From Siphonodentalium dalli (taxonomy: Eukaryota > Mollusca > Scaphopoda > Gadilida > Siphonodentaliidae): a stretch of DNA of 64,000 bases. Below are positions 58,329 through 64,000 of this stretch, in pieces. The position numbers and the translations under genes are program-made. The notes under the pieces are model-generated. The model made no database searches, was not told where the DNA came from, and saw nothing but the letters and a program-made list of their open reading frames with translations. Numbering within the stretch: the stretch's first letter is position 1; each line of letters starts with the position of its first letter. Location: the NCBI GenBank assembly GCA_032622095.1, contig CP136064.1, forward strand, positions 177,770,247-177,834,246, given 5' to 3'.

Positions 58329-58670
58329 TAGCTTCCAATTCTCTCTACGTAATTTGGAAGGAGAAATATAAGATAGGTTGAAAAATACACGAAATATTGA
58401 TATACCGGCTCTGAAAAATATTGTCCATGGTCACAGACATTTTCCAGTTGTTTTCCATATCAGGAAAAACTAACACGGAACAGTCTTTTCTGTGCATGCC
58501 ATGCAAATTGAAGTTTTTTTGTTTTGGGGACCCAAAAATCGTGTTCAAAGTTTATTTTGTACGACTTCAATGGTAGTTCAAGTAGGCCTTATTTATCTAC
58601 GGGGAAAATTCAAAAGCGAATATTATTAGGTGCATTTTGAAGCGCAAACCGCCAAGTGGCTTTAAACTAT
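58329..58670 (+). repeat. Dispersed repeat Y, copy 2
   Basis: Direct-orientation partner of 45140-45525, with the same ordered blocks (GTAATTTGGAAGGAGAAATA, ATTGATATACCGGCTCTG, GTCCATGGTCACAGACATTT, ATTTTGAAGCGCAAACCGCC). It is shorter because of internal deletions. Confidence 0.65.
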
Positions 58671-59100
58671 AAACAAGGATCCCGGCGCATTAAAGTTATC
58701 GAATAAGCTTATAGACACCCACGGTGCTCGGGGGCCCCGGTGGTCCAGTCGGTAGAGTGCCAGGTTCATTAAGCCGTCACAGGCCGTCCAGCGCTGACGA
58801 AGCTGGTTCGAACCCCGTCATAGGGAGGGTGACCGGAATCGTGTATCTGGGCAAGTTTGTCAGTTGCTTTCCGGGGGTCGGTGGTTTCTACACGCAGTGG
58901 AACAATTTCCCTGTGAAATTGAGCCTCTGCGTGGTCTTTCCTCCATCCGTAAAATTGACAACGTCGTGTGTGGCCTAGCGGCTAGAACGACGATAAACCA
59001 TAATAAACAAACAAACCCACGGTGCTCCACTCAGTTAACGTGCCTATAGCGGGTGCCATTTTGCACCAAGCAGTTTCACGATGTGTTATATTATATCGAC
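58665..59100 (+). repeat. Repeat Z, copy 1 (interrupted by a SINE)
   Basis: 58665-58729 plus 59028-59100 match 59578-59715: AAACTATAAACAAGGA, GGCGCATTAAA-TTATCGAAT, GACACCCA-GGTGC, CACTCAG and GGGTGC-AT-TTGCACCAA. The two halves are separated only by the SINE at 58730-59015. Confidence 0.75.
58730..59015 (+). repeat. tRNA-derived SINE with perfect 12-bp target duplication
   Basis: CCCACGGTGCTC occurs at 58718-58729 and 59016-59027, exactly bracketing a 286-bp element. The head has GCCCCGG, the A box TGGTCCAGTCGG (58741-58752) and the B box GGTTCGAACC (58805-58814), with about 17 extra bases between the boxes compared with a tRNA. The body has GGAATCGTGTATCTGGGCAA, and GTGTGGCCTAGCGGCTAGAA near its end. 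The tail is ATAATAAACAAACAAA. An empty version of the same site exists at 59632-59650. The intact duplication argues for a fairly recent insertion. The overlapping frames 58724-58978 and 58864-59049 are not genes. Confidence 0.9.
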
Positions 59101-59136
59101 TGGACAGGCTGGACTATAATTAAAAGTAAACTATCG

Positions 59137-59196
59137 GATAGGAGGGTGGGACCAAACGCCCCTTATGATAGGAGGGTGGGACCAAACGCCCCTTAT
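59137..59196. repeat. 30-bp tandem duplication
   Basis: Two identical copies (59137-59166 and 59167-59196) of a unit containing GATAGGAGGGTGGGACCAAA and CGCCCCTTAT. Confidence 0.9.
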
Positions 59197-59577
59197 GTTA
59201 TGTATCAACGCTTCGGTTCTTAAGTTATGTGTTCGTGATCAGTAAGCATTAGTGGATGTTTAACCCAAAAAGTGTGGATGTACTCGATGGTGTAATTGAA
59301 AATAATTTTAGTTTTTTTTATTGCCCCAGGCACGTACCTAAAGGCCAGGACAGCGTAGCGTAAGACATGAACTTTTTCTGTGACGGCTTTAATACCAAAA
59401 TCGAGGGCATCAAACCTTTCGTATCCTCTGCGCTCTCATACTATAACCATAATGCACCGAACCAGCCACACTAAATGCACTATGCGTGGTATTCCTAACA
59501 CACTCAGGTCGAAACAACACACAATTAACATAAGCATGGATTCCCGATTAAAATAAGCGTATAGGTTTCTGATACTT

Positions 59578-59715
59578 AAACTATAAACAAGGAGTTATGG
59601 CGCATTAAAATTATCGAATAAACTTAGACACCCATGGTGCCCCATTCAGACAAAGTGCCTAGTGGGTGCTATGTTGCACCAATCAGTCTCAGCATGTGTT
59701 GTTGCAGCTTGCAGC
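59578..59715 (+). repeat. Repeat Z, copy 2 (uninterrupted)
   Basis: This is the paralogous empty site for the SINE at 58730: GACACCCATGGTGCCCCATT reads straight through where the other copy has the SINE. It has the same block order as 58665-59100. Confidence 0.75.
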
Positions 59716-61520
59716 ATCCGTCAACACTGCATAGTTTGATCGATCACTGATTATCAATCCCGGAAGTTTTAGCTATTAATTAGTTTGTAGAACACGAAGT
59801 TAATTATAAGATCCAGACACCTGTGCTTTGGTAGATTTACCCAATATACCATAATAGGTAATTGAATCTTGACTATAACAGAGCCTATTTGTGCACTATC
59901 CATCAAGTTACCATCGACCGCTAACCTCTATATACAGCCACTTATCTTATCACATCTGATCGGTTACTAATAGCTGCTCTACTTAAAATAACATCATATC
60001 CGATATCTTCATTGTATTGCCCATCTGACGGGCGTACTCTGAAGGACCGAGCACCCATTTTGCAGGGCATGGTCGATATGGATCTACAAACTCATCAAAT
60101 GATCTATGAATGCGTACCTCACAATCTGTGTCCCGTTTGAATGAATTTTTCCACGTGTCCCGTCAAGCTGGCAAATCGCAATAGATGTATGCCGCACCAA
60201 TGGATGAAACATAGCCAATTTCCATTCAGAAGAGTAGGTGTACCAGTTTCTGGACAATATCAATCATGTCGACAGACCCGTACTCTGGAAGCTGAGATGG
60301 ATGATCGGGACTCCAGATTCCAGTTAAGATTGTGTCATCGTCATTCGCTCAATTTAATTGGAGTAACAGTACTTCGTAACTACACGCAGTGCCATCTGAA
60401 CTGAATGGACCGAATGGTCACCACCGTCCTATCGTCTGAACTACTCAAGGGCGTTCTATTTGGGCGAATTCGATTTGGAAAACCCACAAACTGTCTCTAT
60501 CGTATTTTCGATGAAACATTATTGTATATCGTCGGTGACGTTCAAACACGTCGTAAAACCGCATTTGCCGCCAAAACCAAATTTTACAGGAGAGACAAAA
60601 AACTGAATAACACACGCAGTAGATTTTCTTCTTCGGGATAAACGGACATACGAATGTTATATATTGTCACCGAAAGCTCTCATGTGCTTATGTTGATTTT
60701 AATTCATCAAATTAAGAGATATGGAGTAATTATTCTTTTACGACATCATGGAAGTACATAATTTTTCGCGGTTAATGTTTACGAGGTTTTGCCACTTTTC
60801 CGAGTATTCTGAAACGACAATTTCCTTTCGCGGTTCCATTACGATTTTTCTACATGGTCTTTCGATGTCCTATTTTGTAGGACAAATGGTCATTTAAAGG
60901 TGTTTAGTCGCAACGCCAAATCTTATTCACGTGCGCACTGAAAACTATAAGGGGAAGAATATTCCCGTTGTATGTGCACAAGTATATAGGAGGCGGCAAA
61001 CCCGCCTCATGGCCTCATTGCTTACTGGGGGGGGGGGGGGGTCAATGCATGTCATCCCTGGCAACGATCATCCCCACTGGTCTACGGGTGTACCCATATT
61101 GGCGATTGCCTGGTGGATTCGATAGCACACTATGAATATTGGTACTTCATAATTCTTGTCTCGAGTACTCAACAAAATTGAACAAACTCGGAAGCTTTTT
61201 TATGTTTGCACTAAACTTTTGCACACGCAAATTGTGTAGGGATTTCATTCCCAGGGAAGTGAATTATGTGCGTTTATATGCAAAAACTGCTCTACTTGGA
61301 TAACATGTTCGTGTCCCACGTGCTTAAACATCATCAGTCCAATCCAAAGGTTAACCAAATCCCATCAAGAACGCAAACATAAATAAGCTTCCGTGGTTCG
61401 AGTTCTCTCACCATCGGCTACCCGAGACTGGAGTTATGAGTTTCCTTTCGCATTGGATTATTGGGACCCTTCAGATAGAAAGAAACAATTTGTGAACTAA
61501 ACACAATCCAGTTAAAATAT
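59716..61520. other. Unassigned DNA
   Basis: The frames 60141-60404 and 60405-60641 have no recognisable domain. A 15-base G run lies at 61027-61041. No splice-supported exon was found. Confidence 0.35.
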
Positions 61521-61580
61521 TTTTTGCTCTTACCGAAAACACGAAGTTTAGTTCGTGTTTTCGGCAATTGCAAAAAGTTA
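61521..61580. repeat. Hairpin CCGAAAACACGAA / TTCGTGTTTTCGG
   Basis: Perfect 13-bp stem (61533-61545 with 61552-61564) and a 6-base loop, extended by an outer TTTTTTGC/GCAAAAA pair with 5-base internal bulges. No poly-U or gene context marks it as a terminator. Confidence 0.8.
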
Positions 61581-61643
61581 TTATAAATAATTACTGTTGG
61601 GCGTATTTGTGCAATCAGTATTATATGAATCGCTTACAGTAAT

Positions 61644-61955
61644 GCTGAAAGTGTGATCTTCGTAGGTTTTCATGAGTTGTCGTTCGTGGAGTCCAGATTT
61701 TGCGATTGACATATTTTCGCGCAGTTTTTGTTTACGATAGATCTATACGTTCATTCGTAAATCATTTAGCGGTATTTCTCGTTTGATAATTACATGATAT
61801 TAAGGCAAAACTAATTTTGAAGGCCGTATTCCGTATGCAACGAATAAACAATATAGTAAGCAGAAACCCCGCGAAAATAGGTGAAGGCCATCTCGCGAAA
61901 TCTGGACTCCACGTATGACAACTCATGAAAATCCTACGAAGATCACACTTTCAGC
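61644..61955. mobile_element. 312-bp MITE with terminal inverted repeats of about 60 bp
   Basis: It starts GCTGAAAGTGTGATCTTCGT and ends with the exact complement. The pairing continues through AGG, TTTTCATGAGTTGTC and GTGGAGTCCAGATTT to TCGCG. The interior is AT-rich and non-coding. The flanks do not show a clear duplication. Confidence 0.75.
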
Positions 61956-62179
61956 TAAAGTGATATGGACTAACTTGTATAGAACAGAACTTTATATGTC
62001 AAACTAGCAATACCAAAAGCAACAAAAGCAGGAACGGAACCGCTTGTCCGAGATTCAACACTTCACAGAATGAGTGATCACAAATTATTGAAGAACATCC
62101 ATGCTTCCGCCTCGGTCCAACCACAGGTTCGTGGGATGCAACAAACTATTTACAATAATTAAATCATGCACGATTGTGT
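61956..62179. other. Unassigned DNA
   Basis: Nothing recognised between the MITE and the pseudogene. Confidence 0.4.
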
Positions 62180-62655
62180 TCAGCAGTGCGGTAAATTGTC
62201 GCAAAACTCATGATAGTCTTTCGGAATAACGTATTTGATGTCCTGCAAGTCCTTGAATTTAGTTTGTTTAATCGGAAGTCGAGCGTCGTGCAAACGTGGT
62301 AAGTCATTGCCTACAACGAACACATTGGAAGAATTCCTCGTCGACTTTCTTGGCACATCCTGAAAATTGTCGGAAAAGTCGAGTTTGTATTTAAACTTCC
62401 ATTCAGGGAGAAATTTGAGGCAATGAATGTCAACAACACACGCCTCATCCGGCTTGGAACCAGGTCGAATTGAGTTGTAGAATTTCGTTCTCTAAAATTA
62501 TGGAAAAATGTATGATCCAGATACTTAACTGTGTACGGTTGATTTCGACGAGCATTTTTCATTACATCTACATAGTTGTGCGGAACATATATCGGTCTAT
62601 TTTGCAAAGAGCACTCTATCGTGCAATTAGAGGTGATCCTAAACAAGCCTGTAAA
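62180..62655 (-). pseudogene. Frameshifted C-terminal fragment of an uncharacterised invertebrate protein family
   Basis: One minus frame (about 62646 to 62490) reads RPIYVPHNYVDVMKNAR and then YTVKYLDHTFFHNF. After a one-base loss near 62485-62495 a second frame continues with FYNSIRPGSKPDE. It then gives LPIKQTKFKDLQDIKYVIP and HEFCDNLPHC just before the stop at 62180-62182. The first frame runs on as junk to 62311. The order (YVP-Y--VM--AR, Y-DH-FF-DF, SIRPG-K--D, L-DLQ, H-FYD-LPH end) recalls a repeated, unnamed protein family I know only informally from molluscs, amphioxus and cnidarians. I cannot give a domain name or function. TTTACAG just upstream (about 62655) could be an acceptor. 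The frameshift makes this copy non-functional. Confidence 0.6.
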
Positions 62656-62689
62656 GTTTCAAAACAATTCTCCAATAAATAAAATTACA

Positions 62690-62937
62690 GGGTGTGTTGA
62701 TGGTTTCAAATTTGAAATCCAAGCTGGCCGCCGGCAGCCATGTTTTTTTAACGAATTTCGGTCGAAATAGGTGGCTCACATCTAGAGGTCACCCCGCATA
62801 TTATCCATATGAAGTTTGGTGATGATCGGATGAAAGATGTGACCTGTATAGGGTGTGCTAACGGGAAAAAGTTTACGGACGCACGACTCGACGGACGGAC
62901 GACGGACGCCAACTCATGGCAATAGCTCAAACTTGAC
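62690..62937 (+). repeat. Dispersed repeat with GGCCGCCGGCAGCCATGTTTTT head and ACGGACGGACGACGG end
   Basis: The head AAATCCAAGCTGGCCGCCGG is followed by CAGCCATGTTTTT. The body reads GAAGTTTGGTGATGATCGGA. The end is GACTCGACGGACGGACGACG followed by a GCTCAAACTTGACTACAAGT-type tail. I recall this composition from widespread, short, non-coding repeats of bivalves and gastropods. A head-only copy lies at about 48028-48075. The minus frame 62748-62930 is incidental. Confidence 0.6.
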
Positions 62938-63060
62938 TACAAGTTGAGCTAAAAGCAGATGATCGTTCTTGCAGACGTGTCCGGTGGGATACTTCTACTT
63001 TTTTTGTTGCAATTTTCTGTTATGGAAATCCAATTTTTCCCAATGGGGGAGTCAATTGCG

Positions 63061-63756
63061 TGCGTTCTACATAGCAGGCCCTGACAACGCTCTCCGCTCC
63101 TCTCCGGAGGCCTACACGTCGATTTCCCTGCTATAATAGATAATTATACTATGGACTTTAGATTGAAGGTTTACAAAATCATAGCCCCCATGCGGGTCCG
63201 GGGTAGAATAGGCCTACCGCCCACTGCGAGGGGTAAAAATCCCCTAATGTAGCACCCTGTTTGCCGTGGGGTGCATCCCATGAGTTGTGGTGTAGGAGTC
63301 CTACACTAGGGCGGTTGTATCACGTGAGGCATCGAGTCATCGACCTGCTGATACAACTTAGCTCATGGTCCTCTTTGGTCCTAAATCTCTTGAAGACGGG
63401 TGGATGAGTTGACCCGGCTCAATCAATCGGCTAGTCACGCCTCTTGACATTTTTGTTTCAGATTCAAGTTTTGTTATATGTTTTGCTCGTCTGATGTTTG
63501 AAGTATTGTTTTCAGTTTTTCATGTATGATGTTTCTGTTCTCTCTTGTCTCTTTGTGTTCGTCTGATGATTGTTGAATGTTGAATCCTCTATTGTTCACG
63601 CCTGTCTCACTGTGTCCAGAGAGGTACCGATAGGCTGCTATATGCAGTGGCTAAACGGGTCACCGCTTCAGCTATGTACCAGTATTTGGCCCGATCAGAA
63701 TTTGAAGGGTGGTCCACGGCGGATGCTGGACTAGTTGTCGATATTTTGCTTTTTGT
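63061..63756 (+). mobile_element. 5' leader of a non-LTR retrotransposon
   Basis: A GC-richer block than its neighbours. It has CTCCGCTCCTCTCCGGAG (63090-63107, hairpin-forming), CCCCCATGCGGGTCCGGGGT (from 63185) and a GAGGGGTAAAAATCCCCT stem (about 63229-63246), then a T-rich stretch leading to an ATG at 63757. The CCATGCGGGTCCGGG phrase is one I associate with gastropod retroposons. The exact 5' boundary is uncertain. The adjoining ORF1 supports the assignment. Confidence 0.5.
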
Positions 63757-64000
63757 ATGGCAACTCAAACAAAAACAACAACGTCTTGCTCGTAAGAATG
63801 ATGACTCGCCAACTTGACGCCAAGTTCCAATGATGCTGTGGTATTCCCTCAGTACATGGTTCTTGGCTTTGAACCAAATGTGAAACGACCTTCTATCTTT
63901 GTTATCGACAAAATGCTACAAAGCATTGCTGGTCAATTGAAATCTATCAAACCAATCAGGACTGGGCCAATAAGTGGCTCTCTCTTGATTGAATGCTCAA
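63757..64000 (+). pseudogene. N-terminal part of LINE ORF1 (RNA-binding gag-like), decayed, runs off the window
   Basis: From the ATG at 63757 the first frame stops after 12 codons (MATQTKTTTSCS). The continuing reading moves through two frame changes near 63790-63805 into the frame 63805-64000. That frame gives VVFPQYMVLGFEP and then PSIFVIDKMLQSIAGQLKSI, and, nearer the end, SLLIEC. The pattern (FP-YMV, SPF-I-K-IQ-IAG-PKSVK, G-LLIE) is the start of the ORF1 protein of Jockey/CR1-like LINEs, which binds RNA in the retrotransposition particle. The frame breaks mean this copy could not make a full ORF1. The rest of the element lies beyond the window. Confidence 0.7.

Noticed and set aside
58733-58820. 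Possible tRNA gene with good A and B boxes
   Set aside because: The boxes are separated by about 17 extra bases, and the unit is bracketed by a retroposition target duplication. It is the head of a SINE.

Overview
This window looks like gene-poor, repeat-rich nuclear DNA of an invertebrate, most likely a mollusc. It is AT-rich. I find no open reading frame long enough, or with a recognisable enough domain, to be called a host gene. The frames above about 90 codons are explained by tandem repeats or match nothing I know. The eukaryotic, probably molluscan, reading rests on several things. There are tRNA-derived SINEs with A and B boxes. A non-LTR retrotransposon has a CCCCCATGCGGGTCCGG-type leader that I recall from gastropod repeats. 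There are a Helitron-like element with textbook ends, many TTAA-flanked piggyBac-like MITEs, and many micro- and minisatellites. Species assignment is not possible from here.

Layout. 1-5.2 kb: a dispersed repeat copy, a SINE (1.77-2.08), a TTAA MITE (2.26-2.47), and a 2-kb interval bounded by inverted repeats (3.18-5.22) that contains a 5'-truncated LINE reverse-transcriptase tail. 5.2-15 kb: mostly featureless DNA with a pogo/mariner-like MITE (6.8), a microsatellite (7.5), a hairpin (8.7), a TTAA MITE (10.4) and one candidate exon (13.8-14.0, minus). 15.2-24.2 kb: an inverted-repeat element with a perfect 33-bp hairpin, a TTAA MITE with nested palindromes (17.6), a 21-bp minisatellite with higher-order structure (18.2-18.8), a Helitron-like copy (19.0), further MITEs, and two opposed copies of one MITE family (21.6 and 23.8). 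24.3-29.3 kb: unusual DNA with a recurring motif, GTCACGTACGTTACA or its variant GTCACACACGTAAC, at least eleven times in 5 kb. 29.5-36 kb: degenerate tandem repeats (29.5, 32.4, 35.4).

38.6-44.2 kb is the outstanding structure. It is a 5.6-kb foldback whose arms close on a 90-base loop. The inner part of each arm is a 42-bp minisatellite. The left arm alone carries a 964-bp segment flanked by GTTA, with a CRE site, a splice-acceptor-like site and a small membrane-protein-like frame.

44-64 kb: a dispersed repeat present twice (45.1 and 58.3), a MITE whose ends are arrays of a 16-bp unit (48.9-49.8), the inverted partner of the 17.6-kb MITE (50.8), further TTAA MITEs (52.4, 56.4), a Helitron-like element with intact termini (55.6-56.2), a SINE with a perfect 12-bp target duplication and an empty-site paralogue (58.7-59.0), a frameshifted fragment of an uncharacterised protein family (62.2-62.65, minus), and the 5' end of a non-LTR retrotransposon running off the window (63.1-64.0).

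The elements do not form a pathway. The window is best read as nested transposons, most of them non-autonomous, whose transposases lie elsewhere.
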